Below are positions 51,453 through 62,700 of a stretch of 64,000 nt of DNA, piece after piece. Position 1 is the first letter of the stretch. Each line of letters starts with the position of its first letter. The translations under genes were made by a program, and so were the position numbers. A model generated the notes under the pieces. That model did no database searches. It saw only the letters and a program-made list of their open reading frames with translations, and was not told the DNA's origin. Source of the DNA: Siniperca chuatsi (Eukaryota > Chordata > Actinopteri > Centrarchiformes > Sinipercidae); assembly GCF_020085105.1 (NCBI RefSeq), contig NC_058046.1, forward strand, positions 13,915,175 to 13,979,174. The letters are read 5' to 3'.

Positions 51453-51998
51453 ATGCATCAGTCGGGCCCTGCAGGTCTCTCAGGCCTTTGCCGAGTCACT
51501 GACCATCTTTATCTCAGTAATGGCAGAGCGGCTAACGATTCCTCCCAGGTGACTCGGTACAAGATAACCTGCATCGTGAACGTTACTGAGACCAAGAGCA
51601 GCTGCCCTCCTCCTCCCGGGGTGGAGTACATCCACATCCCGGTCACTGACTCCCCTGTGTCTCCCCTCAGCGATCACTTTGAAGAGGTGGCAGATAAAAT
51701 ACAGCTTACTGCAGAGGGCGGTGGCCGCACGTTGGTGCACTGCAACGCCGGCGTGAGCCGCTCCGCCGCCTTGTGCATGGCCTATCTGATGAAGCACCGC
51801 GGGGTGACTCTCCTGGAGGCCCATAAGTGGGTGAAGACCTGTCGACCCATGGTGAGGCCGAATAACGGCTTCTGGAAGCAGCTCAACCGGTATGAGATGG
51901 AGCTTCGTGGGTGCAACTCTGTCCGAATGGTGTCCTCCTCCATGGGAGAGATACCAGACATTTATGAGGAAGAGGCCAGAAATATGATGCCACTGTGA
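51453..51998 (+). CDS. dusp18: dual-specificity protein phosphatase, DUSP18/DUSP14/DUSP21 subgroup
   Basis: Small atypical dual-specificity phosphatase expected to dephosphorylate phosphotyrosine and phosphoserine/threonine through a cysteinyl-phosphate intermediate. From the ATG at 51453 the product is 181 aa, close to human DUSP18 (188 aa). The P-loop HCNAGVSRS supplies Cys97 and Arg103, and the general acid is probably Asp66 in IPVTDSP. The subgroup signature RPNNGFWKQL spans 135-144. The C-terminus VRMVSSSMGEIPDIYEEE resembles DUSP18 (VHMVSS...IPDIYEKE) more than DUSP14, hence the symbol. The whole coding region is one exon, as in mammalian DUSP18. The frame stays open upstream to about 51375 but without another ATG, so 51453 is the first usable start; its Kozak context is weak (T at -3). 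The gene is convergent with tgoln2. A TGA at 51996-51998 ends it. Confidence 0.9.
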   Translation: MHQSGPAGLSGLCRVTDHLYLSNGRAANDSSQVTRYKITCIVNVTETKSSCPPPPGVEYIHIPVTDSPVSPLSDHFEEVADKIQLTAEGGGRTLVHCNAGVSRSAALCMAYLMKHRGVTLLEAHKWVKTCRPMVRPNNGFWKQLNRYEMELRGCNSVRMVSSSMGEIPDIYEEEARNMMPL

Positions 51999-52110
51999 CA
52001 ACGCGCTGCACTGCTTTGTGGGGACATTACTTAAAAATATATGGGCATTTATATACTGTATTGTGTGTCGCATACCTACAGTAATAAAATACTGTTTAGT
52101 CATGTAAAGA
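51999..52110 (+). terminator. dusp18: 3' UTR and polyadenylation signal of the DUSP18-like gene
   Basis: A canonical AATAAA lies at 52083-52088, 85 nt after the stop codon, giving a very short 3' UTR that would end near 52,105. A degenerate hAT-like repeat begins shortly after, at about 52,140. Confidence 0.7.
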
Positions 52111-52136
52111 AATATAAAGGCTTAATGTGCTCCCTG

Positions 52137-52767
52137 ATGAGTTATTATGGGCTGTATACTTCTACTCCACTACATTTATCTGACAGCTATACTTAGGCTA
52201 CTGGTTACAGATAAACATTTTAGCCAATAAACAAACATATAAGCTTCTGGAATACAATGCATTGTTAAGATTAAACCCGTGGTTACCAACCTTCTCAGCT
52301 TGTGGTCCCTTGTCACAGTTACGAGTCCGAGTTAGCGGCTCCACCACAGAGTTATGTCCACTCTAGGTTACTCAGATGGTTTCAAAGAGGTAAAATTATG
52401 CAATATTTTTCAAAAAAGCACAGTAGAGAAAAGTCAGGAAAATGAAGATGTGTAGTTTATTCTTCTTCCCTGCATTAATCATCTCACGAGCCCTCCGATT
52501 AATCTTGGGACCGTTTGGAGGGGGCCTGGGGGGTCTAAACTACAACAATAAAATGCTACTTACGCTATATATATATATATAAATAAATGTCATATATAAT
52601 GATATTAGCCATGGTCTTTCTGCATAACGAGTACTTTTAATTTTGATACTTTAGCTATATTTTGTTGATAATACTTTGTGGGATTTTGAGTGCGGGCCTT
52701 TTTAGCTTGTTCTATTGGTACTTTGCTGAGTAAAGGACCCTAACCCTAAGTACTTATTCTACCACTG
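52137..52767 (+). mobile_element. degenerate hAT-like element, left end lost
   Basis: Right terminus TAAGTACTTATTCTACCACTG ends at 52767, and internal CTCCACTACATTTATCTGAC and CGTGGTTACCAACCTTCTCA match modules of the 7.9- and 58.9-kb copies. The left terminal inverted repeat is not visible. It fills the gap between the convergent DUSP18-like and tgoln2 genes. Confidence 0.68.
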
Positions 52768-52854
52768 ATTATAGGCTTGTATATGACAGGCCCTGAATCA
52801 CTAAAGCAGCAGTGACAACAGTGAAGGCAGTCAAGGAATCCAACTCATTTGAGA

Positions 52855-54944
52855 CTAGAAAGTACAAAAAGCTTTTATTTTAGAATGAATGCTCATCTTA
52901 ATTGGTTGCACACACATATTTGTGCAATCATACATTTGAAGGACAGCTGGATGGAGAGCCATTCCTAACAAAGTGAAATCAATACCTAATACTTAGTTAT
53001 TTAGCTATATGGTCATTAAACATCTTGACAACCTGCTAATTTAAGCCAGACTGTTTGAAAGAATGGCTTGTGATGTTTTCTAACTAATTCAGTTACTTAT
53101 GTGACTCATGAAAAGAGCAATGTGTTGTAAACAAATTTGATTATGAAAATGCAGAATTCTGTTTTCAATAAAAATCATATTTTTGGAACATAATATGGAC
53201 TTTCTGCCAAGAAGCAATTGGCTTATATTTCTTTTCCTTTTTACATAAAGGGCTTTCCATATATTGTGACCACCGCCCAGTAGAAATATAGCATCAATTC
53301 AGGAAACAGGCACAATACAAGACTCACACAATGAATCACAGTAAAATCATTCACAATTTGGCACAAGTCTGTCATCGGAACATAAACACATCTACTCTAG
53401 AGGAAAGATTTAAACTAATGTATTAGTGGTCAACCTATCCCCAAATACAGTTTGTTTTTTTCCAATATTGCACTCCCAACAGTTAAAACAACGAAGCTGT
53501 TGGCCAATTTCCTAGTTTTTAGGTTAAAACAATCTACATTTCAGACTAGTGTTTCAATGCAAAGCAACAAGTGGCACAAGTTAGAAATGTTCACCTAAAA
53601 GAGGAATAACAAGCCACTGATGTGTCGGGCAGCCATACAGTAACCAGACTGACTGCAGATAACCAACATTTTAACAACGCCAGTCACGCCACACGGATTG
53701 TTTCGCATTGACATCCAGTCTGGATAAATAAAGAGGCATTTACATGTTTACCCTGACAGCAGTTAAAACACCTCAGTTGCTTAATTGTAATTAATTGTTG
53801 TTTAAAGGGCTAGTTCCAACATTTTGGGAAATATGCTCGTTCCCTTTCTTGTCAAGAGTTAGATGAGAAGATTGATACCACTGTTGTATCTGTACGCTAA
53901 ATATGAAGCTACAGTCATCAGCTGGTTAGTTTATCTTAGCATAAATGCTCCCGCCCAAGAAATACTCCAACACACAGCCTCTGTAAAACTACAACGTATC
54001 AATTTTACACTTTTTTTTTTTTTTACAGTTTTTGTACAAATTAAACAAAAGAAGGATAATGTGTTAATTAGTGAACTCTTAACAAGGTGCTGGGGGGCAG
54101 ATTTAGCTACCTTTGGAGAGAGCCAGACTAGCTGTTTCCCCGTTTCCAGTCCTTATGCTAGGCTAAGCTAACCGGCAGTTGGCTGAAGCCTTAATGTAAT
54201 ATTTGCTGGAAAGATACGAGTGATATTGATCTTCTCAGCAAGAAACCAAATAATCCTATTTTGCTAAATGTTATACTATTGCTTTAAGTACAGACTTAAT
54301 CCTTTCAGCCTGTTGAAGGCTCAGCCTTTAAGAAGTTAAAGTCAGCAAGCACTGTGCTAGCATCTCATTTGGAAAATAAAGGTTGCTATTACATTCATCT
54401 GGCCAACACCACATGGTTGTGAACACGAGCAGAAATCCCATTTTGACACTTGTGTACATCTAAATGGACTCTTGATACATTTTATCAAATAGACATTTAA
54501 AACACACATTTTAAGATTCAGATGGCTTATTTAGGTACACTTATTTTAGGTAGTGCAATCACTAACGCACTGTACACACAAGTCTGGAATCCATTCAGCT
54601 AATACTTTTCATCTGCTACTGAAATATCCTGAGTCAGGACCTTAATCAGGTCAAATTACAAGATTGCCTTAAAAGTGGAATAACAACACAAGTGCAAAAA
54701 CAGCATGCTTATTTTACCCTCACTGCATTTCACTAATTCCCTCAATAAGGCAACAGTGTCATCTGCATAGTCATACAATAAGCATCTAAAAAGGTACAAA
54801 ATAGAAGAATGTCCATTTAACACAGGGTGAAATCAATGCAGAGTACTCCAGGAAAATATCGCCAGTATTCATTCGCCCACTTCTCACACAACCTCCAGTG
54901 TATTCAGCTGCTCGAGGCAATAGCTTTGAGAGAATGACTTGAGA
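52855..54944 (-). other. tgoln2: probable 3' UTR of tgoln2
   Basis: Downstream of the stop, the minus strand is non-coding and AT-rich for about 2.1 kb. The only AATAAA on the minus strand that I found between 54,944 and 52,860 is at 52879-52874 (TTTATT on the plus strand), so cleavage is predicted near 52,855. The stretch contains a complete TTAA-ended fold-back repeat (53,801-54,288), listed separately. A shorter UTR using a variant signal is possible. Confidence 0.42.
53801..54288 (+). mobile_element. complete TTAA-ended fold-back repeat (non-autonomous DNA element)
   Basis: Starts TTTAAAGGGCTAGTTCCAAC and ends CTATACTATTGCTTTAA-like, giving near-complementary ends with TTAA at both borders. 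Internal hallmarks are AGAGTTAGATGAGAAGAT, AAATATGAAGCTACAG, and near the right end GCCAGACTAGCTGTTTCCCC and GGCTAAGCTAACCGG, the mirror image of the left-hand blocks. No coding capacity. It lies in the predicted tgoln2 3' UTR. TTAA borders suggest piggyBac-type target duplication, but the family is not assigned. Confidence 0.75.
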
Positions 54945-57900
54945 TCACATCTGAAAGAAAATGGAGAGATTTAAAAATGTAATAATACTGTACTTTATTT
55001 GGGGGTTTGTTTTTTAAAAGGAGGGGGGTATTTCTTCAACAACTTACATGCTGTTCCAGCTTCTGGTATTCTGTGGATTTAGGTCGACGTGTGGATCTGG
55101 ATCTCTTTCCTTCCAAAGCAAAGGCAATTATCTGGGGGGAAAAAAGAGGATATTGGCAAAGGATATTGGCAAGTTTTCAGCTGATTAAGCCTGTTGTATG
55201 AAGCCTGATCTACAAAACAAATATGGATATAATTCAGCTAGGAACCTATAAGAGGCATCACAGAGGATTATTCTTTCTATGTGTGCTCCATTATGCAACA
55301 CACAGTACTGGACAATTAAGTTAAAATGTTTAAACTAACAAACACTGCTTTTTAGCACCTCAAAGAAATAACTGGACTTTTTGGGAAATGTGCTTATTTG
55401 TTTTCTTGACGAAAGTTAGATGAGAAGATTTATACCACTCTCATATCGGTATAGTAAATATGAAGCTACCACCTGCAGCTGGTTAGTTTAATTTAGCAAA
55501 GACTGCAAACAGGGGGGAACAGCTAGCCTTGCTTTGTAAAGGGTAATTTTTACACTTTGTTTTTAGTGCTTGTTTAAACTGTTAAATTGACCAGAAAATA
55601 TTCACTTTTAGTTAAACTATGGTCCAATTAATCCATTGCATATAGTGGAAGATCTGAATGAATATAAAACTAAGGTCTGCAACAGAACTAGCTCAGTCAT
55701 TTCTAGGTTTCAAAAAAGCCCATTTCATTTTCATTTGTTGCAATAAGAATGCACAGACCAAAATGGTTGACACGCATACAACATTATTTGCGACTCAAAT
55801 CTGGGTCAGTGCAAACACAGGAAGTATACTTCAGAGACATCCGAATAAGTACAAAAGGCCAAGTACCTTGCGCTTGTTGTGGTAAGCAATGTAAAGCACT
55901 GCCACCAGCACAGCTGTAAAGACAAGGTAGGCAAAGAAATGACTGCTTTCAGCCTCATCCTTTATACCAGATGGGAAGATAACAGTTTTATCTCCTGTTT
56001 CTCTATTTTTGGTGTCCTCTCCTTCTGGCTTTTCCTCATTGGCGTCCTCTCCTTCTGGCTTTTCCTCATTGGCGTCCTCTCCTTCTGGCTTTTCCTCATT
56101 GGCGTCCTCTCCTTCTGGCTTTTCCTCATTGGCGTCCTCTCCTTCTGGCTTTTCCTCATTGGCATCCTCTCCTTCTGGCTTTTCTTTCTTGGCGTCCTCT
56201 CCTTTTGGCTTTTCTTTCTTGGCGTCCTCTCCTTCTGGCTTTTCTTTCTTGGCGTCCTCTCCTTCTGGCTTTTCTTTCTTGGCGTCCTCTCCTTCTGGCT
56301 TTTCTTTCTTGGCGTTCTCTCCTTCTGGCTTTTCCTTCTTGGCGTTCTCTCCTTCTGGCTTTTCCTTCTTGGCGTCCTTTTTCACTTGCAATTCCTCCTT
56401 GCTGTCCTTTCCTTCTGGCTCTTTCTCCTCGTCTATCTCTCCTGAGACTGCAGGTTTCATAACATTTTTATTTAGAGTTTTAGTTTCCTCTTCTATGCCG
56501 GTTGTCAGTGTGCCTTCAGGCTTCTGCCCCTGAACATTTGTCACTTTGTTGTTGTTTTCATCCACATGCTCCTCTTGACTTTGTGTCTTTTCTTTCCTTT
56601 GCTCGATGTCATCTGGTTTGTTTGCTTTGTCTGCTTGTGATGCAAGGTTCTTGGCTTCATCAGCTGGTGTTTCGGTTTTGGACTGATTTAGTACTTTGCC
56701 CCCTACTGGCTTTCCATCATTAGTTTTGCCTGCAGACTTATCATCAGTTGTCTCTGCTTGTTCATCCTTTGCTGCATTGTCAGTGATGTGGACATCTTTC
56801 GCTCCATTAGTACCAGTTAAAGTTTGGTTCTTCCCAACTTCACTGGATCCTGCTGATGATTTTTCATTGTTTTCTGGCTGATCTAGTTTTTGTATTGGAG
56901 CCGCTGTAAATAAGAAATGTAGAGTTTTAACCAGCAGAACACGGGGCATGGTGGCAATAACAGAATAATAAATGCCATGAATGCTGCCTTAGTGAATCTT
57001 TGAATTCTGCATTGGTGACCTAGACAAATCTGCTGGCTAGTCCACATTACTTTTTCCTCTTTATTTCCACTGCATTACTTTCCACTACCTGTCTGTTCTG
57101 TCCCATCTTGTTAGTAATGTCCTCTGTCTTCTTGTTAGCTTTCCCAGATTGATTAAATTAGCAGAAATGTATTTATTTCATTACATAATAAGATTATATG
57201 CTGTAACATAAAGGCCATAACATTAAGGTCAAGGAAGCAGCCTCCACGCACTGTAAAGCGACTTGGAAATATTAGAATTAGTTTGGTGTACAGGCTGAAC
57301 AAGAACAAATTACAATAAAATTCACTGTAATTTCTGTTGGGGTTTTTTTTCCATTTCTGAGGCCATTCCTACAGAGACCAGGAAGATCCACAGATAGGAA
57401 AAATAGTTATATTAAGGCCACGAAATGCTATTGCGTGCGCACAAGATACGATTAGTTTGCACATTTTAATTACTTTGTGGCCACGAGATACTACTTCATT
57501 CCCATGTTTTAATTACTTCATTTGCACATTTTAATTAACATGTGGCCATGAGATAAATGTATATAAAAAGAGCCAGCACAACGGACCAGCCTCTCGCCCC
57601 AAAGTATAGAGTGCACAGAACCTGCTCCAGCCGCCCCCTGCTTAAGGCACTCCTTGGTGATAGCTATGATAAAGACTATTTGATTAAGCTTTATTTTAAC
57701 TTAGGGATGAGTTATCAAGACATACTGAACACACTTGCTTTGCAAGCTACTTTCCTAATTAAACATCATGTGCTTGATGGTGTTATTAATGGGAAGACCC
57801 TGTTATCGTTCCTTGTTGCTATTTTTAAGTGTGTGTCTAGGGCTGTGACGATTATTATATTTTTGCCACACGATTACTGTCATACAATAAAATTCTGATA

Positions 57901-58663
57901 TATGATATCATTGTCTTTCTCATTGTCTCAGTATAGCAGTTATCATTAAGGACAAAAACAAGGCCTATTTGAAAGAAGATCAAACTTTGTGGATTGGAAA
58001 GTGAAGCCTACATGAGCTGGAATCAGGTCACAAACAACAAAAAATTGGTTTTGATTCGAAATATGCCCAGATGAGTTACGTAGCTTTGCAATTCGGGATT
58101 ACAAACTATGAAATATAGGCCTATGCATTATGTACCCTCTGAGACAACACTGTATCTGTCACTCACTGCTGAAAGAACAGAACTAATATTTTTATATATA
58201 ACAGTGCAATATAAACTGAGCTTTATAGTGAAAGAGCAGCTTTATTGGTCATAATTGAAGGCTCTATATTGCAGGAAATGATACTTTCAGGTGTTAATTT
58301 AATGAAAATGTTCCTGCCATATCTCCCCTTGCCTGTTACTAATCTTGCACCCCAACGTAACGTTATTTATACACAAAAGTAAAGTCTATTTTGATTTCGC
58401 TAACGTCTTATAGCAGGGACATGTATATTTCCGATGTTTCTGACACTGAAACTGACCTCTGTGATTACTTCCTCTTCTCTTTGTTGAAACAAGTGACACT
58501 TCGTAATTGACTAGCTTAATTGGCTAGTAGGGATTATGGAGGACTCAAACATTTCTCTGACATTTCTCTGAATAGTCTGATAGCAAAATGATAGAAAACT
58601 CCACTCACCTCTGACCAAGCAGCAACACAGAAACACTGTGAGTAGCAGAAAAGCCGTCCTCAT
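54945..58663 (-). CDS. tgoln2: trans-Golgi network integral membrane protein 2 (TGN38/TGN46 family), four coding exons
   Basis: Type I membrane protein that cycles between trans-Golgi network and plasma membrane. Coding exons read on the minus strand: 58663-58609 (signal peptide, donor GTGAGT), 56903-55867 (acceptor after TTATTTACAG, donor GTACTT), 55131-55048 (acceptor after a CCCCCCAG tract, donor GTAAGT), 54950-54945 (acceptor TTTCTTTCAG; ATG then TGA). Phases 1/0/0 join cleanly to 393 aa. Residues 1-18 are a signal peptide ([14 protein letters not shown]...). Residues about 19-340 are a hydrophilic K/E/N/T-rich lumenal region, with twelve decapeptide repeats at about 197-316. The membrane segment is about 341-358. 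The 35-residue tail has [18 protein letters not shown] and a tyrosine signal YQKL (386-389). The tail closely resembles mammalian TGN38/46 (HNKRKIIAF, YQRL), which is the strongest identification. The lumenal part is family-like only in composition, as expected for this fast-evolving protein. The stop comes one codon into exon 4. Splice sites are by eye; no transcript evidence. Confidence 0.88.
55368..55575 (+). mobile_element. left half of a TTAA-type fold-back repeat inside tgoln2 intron 2
   Basis: Shares with the copies at 34.1 and 53.8 kb the ordered blocks TTTTTGGGAAATGTGCTTAT, GTTAGATGAGAAGAT, ATACCACTCTCATAT, AAATATGAAGCTAC and GCTGGTTAGTTTA, plus GGAACAGCTAGCCT. The right half is missing. 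It lies between exons 2 and 3 of tgoln2. Confidence 0.75.
56011..56370 (-). repeat. tgoln2: 30-bp coding minisatellite in tgoln2 exon 2 (12 units)
   Basis: Twelve in-frame 30-bp units encode decapeptides of the form E-D/N-A-x-x-E-K-P-E/K-G. Seven units nearest the N-terminus (56161-56370) read AKKEKPEG-type, and five C-terminal units (56011-56160) read ANEEKPEG-type. The unit next to the array on the C-terminal side degenerates to EDTKNRETG. Near-identity within each block points to recent duplication or gene conversion. Mammalian TGOLN2 also has lumenal tandem repeats of different length and sequence, so the repeat habit is shared but this unit looks lineage-specific. Length polymorphism between individuals is likely. 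Confidence 0.93.
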
Positions 58664-58820
58664 TGTGTCCGCACAACAATGAAAACACAAACCAAATATA
58701 TTGAATCTGTGTCTCCTGTACGCCACAATCCGCGTTGACAAACACAGGTCGACAGGTTGGAGGATGTCCTGTTCCTGCTTCCGTGTACAAATCGCCTGCT
58801 CTTCTTCTGCATATATAAAC
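58664..58820 (-). promoter_or_regulatory. tgoln2: candidate core promoter and 5' UTR of tgoln2
   Basis: A TATA-like string (GTTTATATAT on the minus strand, plus-strand 58811-58820) lies about 150 bp upstream of the start codon. If used, it would place transcription start near 58,785 and give a 5' UTR of about 120 nt. No CpG-dense island is visible here, although several CpGs occur between 58,650 and 58,790. Placement is inferred from motif and spacing alone. Confidence 0.33.
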
Positions 58821-58940
58821 ACAGAGGTGGAATTTACTGCCACCTAATGGTTGGGTGCTGCCATAACAGCGCTATTTTCTAAGACAGTGACATGTGCTGG
58901 TTCAGCCTGGAAGATCACTCGGCTTGGTAATATTTGCCAG

Positions 58941-59773
58941 CAGTGGTGGAAAGTAACTAAGTACTTAAGGCGTAAGGCTACTGAAGTACAATTCTGAGGT
59001 TCTTGTACTTTACTTGAGTGCTACTTTATACTTATACTCAACTACATTTCAGAGGGAAATATTTTTTTACTTAACTACATTTATTCAACAGCTTTACTAG
59101 TTAGGCATACTTTTCAAATTAAGATTTTACATTAAAAAAACATATGATCAGCTTATAAAATACAATTTGTTAAAGATCAAACTGGTGGATGGTCTAGTTT
59201 GGCTACACTGTCATGTCTCAGATGTCTATGAGTTGATGATGGGACTTTCCCCCTCTAAATGTTTCAGATGGTTTCATTTAAATAACTGTTTGAATTATCC
59301 AATAATTCACTAAAGTCAAAGATTAGAGAAAAATCCAAAATATTAATATAATGTTATATATATATGTGTATTAGAACTTTGTTATTTATTCTTTCCTCCC
59401 CCATTAATCATCTCACAACCTCTCAGATTTACTTTGTGACCCTTTGGAGGGGTCTGACCCCTATGCTGGAAACCACTGAAATAAACTACCAAACTTCACT
59501 GTATGAGGTATTACAGGTAACTAGCTCCACTGACCGCTACTTACACATTGATTCATCAGCAATACTAATCTAATAATGTAAAATATTATAATAAATAATT
59601 TGCAGTACTTTCACTTTTGATACTTAAAGTATATTCTGATTATAATACTTCTGTACTTTTACTTAAGTAATATTTTAAATGAATGACTTCTACTTGTAAT
59701 GGAGTACCTATATATCGTGGTATTGGTACTTTTACTATAAGTAAAAGATCTGAGTACTTCTTCCACTCATGTT
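58941..59773 (+). mobile_element. hAT-like element upstream of tgoln2
   Basis: Starts CAGTGGTGGAAAGTAACTAA and ends near GATCTGAGTACTTCTTCCAC, with internal TACTTTACTTGAGTGCTACT, CTCAACTACATTTCAGAGG and an inner-module end GGAAACCACTG. It has no coding capacity. A clean 8-bp duplication is not visible because the right terminus is degenerate. It lies about 140 bp beyond the candidate tgoln2 promoter. Confidence 0.78.
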
Positions 59774-62700
59774 TGTTAAAGCAATGAATGGAGCTTCTTT
59801 GTGCTCCTCTATTCATATTTGTGCTGCCTTACACAACATATAGGGACTATCACTTTTCTTTGCATGCATTCATACAGGCTATCTGTTTGCTTGCTTAAGG
59901 CATGACTACCTATTCATCACACCTTTCTTTTTTATTAACGCGTGTGATGTTTCAGTGAGAACAATGGGATAAGTAGCTAAAAGTATTGAGGAAAAAAGAT
60001 GCTCATACTTACTGAAAAATAATATGTCTTCTACAGTAAAAGTAGGAAAAACTACTTTAGAAAAACTTCAAATTCTGTTGGGTAAATAGACTGTGGATTT
60101 GTCCTATAAACTTTCATTTTTAACAGATTTCAATAGAGGTTGAAATTTAATATTGACATAACTGCATCTCAAACTAACAAATACAAGTTTACATTTTCAA
60201 GTTTCAAATGGGTTCAAATGCCAAAATTCAATGTTGTTTATCACAACCATAAGACATTCAAATTCACTTGTTTGGTTGTGCAGCTCCCACATCATAATCT
60301 GGAAAATACCACTTCCATCCACCATTCCTAACAATTTCGGAGTGCTCCAATCAGGTGTAACAAGGTGAACTCCCTCACGCTTAAGGAAATCATCTGGCCA
60401 GACACAACCTATCAGATTCCCTTTTGTCAACCTCACTTCTTGCCACTAAATGAAAGGTTCTAGACAAGCTACAGCATAATATATTTACAGTAGTACTGCA
60501 GTTATGATAACCAATGTCATTGGGTTAAGAGTTACGCTTAAAGCTACACTATTTCATGCCTTATGGCCAATCACTGAAGTGATTTAAACCAACCGTAAAC
60601 ACAGCTAAAATGTATCAGCCATCCACATGTCGTCAAAATTCCATTTACTGTTTATGGCAATTGTTCAAACTTGGAGGATGTAAAGGCTCCTCTTCCCCTT
60701 TTCAAAAACTGGCATTGCACGTTTCCTTTACATGTACCTGCACATATCTCTGTAAATCCGTTTTTGAGGAACCAGTATGAACAGTTAAACAATGCATGTT
60801 TGCACATTTGAGCCACTTGACTTGAGCTCTTTGTTTCTGTGGGAGGATAGGCTCATGGCTGCATTATTTTTGTTTTATATGAATGGCACACGTGGAGACG
60901 AAGGGAGATTAAATATTTAGGCCAGATTCACTTACAGATGCTACTGTATGTGAGGCTGACATCCTCCTATTGTACTCAACTGACCTGAACTTGTAAAGAT
61001 AAAGAGAGCACGGAGAAGAATTAAATTAAATGTTATATTTATTATTATACATGATTAGTTTTTTATCCTAATGATCCACCACAGGAGGAGTGGAGGAGAT
61101 AACAATAACAATAACAGTGTGTTATTACTCCCACCCACAGGTTAGGTGCTGACATGGTGGGGATAGTCACTACAAGGTGGTTGTGCCAGTATTTGACCTT
61201 ATCAGCAGATGGCAGTATTGACATACAGTGCAATTAAAAACATGTGACAAAAGCACATCATGACACCAGATTCCTTACGACTGTGTGCTAGTGGTGGTTT
61301 GCAAAAACCCATATTATTATCCAATAAAAACTTTAAGGGGTATAAAATAGTATTTAATCTAGAGAGAAAAATAAAATGAAGTAACACAATTAACATAAAG
61401 GCTCTAAAATTTACAACTGAGCAACACAAGTAATACATAACAATATTTTAGGGATTACAATTGAAGGTGTGCAGTAGCTTTAGAGATGAGATAATCATTA
61501 AAATGTTAATTGGAGGTGTTTTACATCTCAGCTGGGTGTGGGGGACCTGTGGGTTCATGTAATGAATATGTCTTGAAAGTCCAATGATCCCTCTCATTCT
61601 TGACACTCATTTGCATTTCTATCTTTAAGGTCAAATAGGTATGAATAATACATTAAGGAGGTTGTTAAGCTCACAGCCAGCCATACCTTCACAAAGGCAC
61701 CAGCTGAGTCTTGCTAAGCTGAGTGAATGTTACAAAAACAATCAATTAATATCACTTCGGGAAACCTCATGTGAAGCAAACACAGCATCCTGTTATTAAT
61801 GGGAATATAAGGTCATGAGTCACTGGAAGATATAAGATCAGACTTTTCTGATTAGTTTTATATAGTCTACTTCTTAATCTGAAGAACACAATGATATGAA
61901 ATTATCAGGGTCAGCCCTTGTTGTTGTGGTGTGCATTTAGACTATGGTGCTGTTCGGTGTGTGTTTTTGTGGTTAAAGTGTTGCTTTTTTTTTTTTACAA
62001 TTTAGTGACGTCTCAAATGACAGTTCTTGGTGCAATATTACGCTTGAACTATCAAAGGGTTAACCTGGAATAAATTCAAGATCAAAGGAAGGCCCAAAAA
62101 AGAAGCTTGGCAAGAGATTGGAAGAATTTAATGAGCAAAAATTAACATGTATTAAATCTGACCTCGTGCTTACATGGCAGATGTTGAGTGGAGCAGCAAC
62201 CAGATATGTTATTAGAGATAAACAGTGGCGTATTACATTTTGAGTGGAGCATGGGAATTTTATGATGACAAACCTTTTATTCCATTTCAAATAGATATTT
62301 TTTATTATATTTTATTTTTTCAGTTTAAAACTGAGCAAAATGCCTACGCTTTAAAATCCTACTTGCTCGTATGTTGTGTAGCCTACTAAATAAAATCGAT
62401 CAAATTTTATTGTAATAATCAACTTTTGGTAGATTTCAGGGGATTTTCTTCAAAATAATAATATTTTTTAAAAAAGCACGTACAGGTAGGGAAATGTATT
62501 TCATAAAAGAACAACCTAGTTTAACCAGTACATTTTAAGTAATTTACTTGGGGAGTCTCATAATAAGGGTACTGTCTTAGGAGAACTGAACATTGCACTG
62601 GATGTATGGCCTTGAGGAGACATTTTTGCTGGCTGTTTTGACAACTCATTACCTGTAATTTCACTGACGGATCGGTGAAGTGGCTCAGAGTAGGCAACCG

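Noticed and set aside
51325-51552. Plus-strand frame starting MMSSSTCENP
   Set aside because: It overlaps the phosphatase in another frame, begins in the LINE tail border and has no recognised similarity.
51480-52103. Minus-strand 207-codon frame opposite the phosphatase
   Set aside because: It is an antisense shadow of the GC-rich DUSP18-like coding region; there is no domain and the plus strand has a full catalytic signature.
55879-56533. Long plus-strand frames of 174-188 codons with repeated FWLF or SPSGFS motifs
   Set aside because: They are antisense shadows of the 30-bp tgoln2 minisatellite; the periodicity comes from the coding strand.
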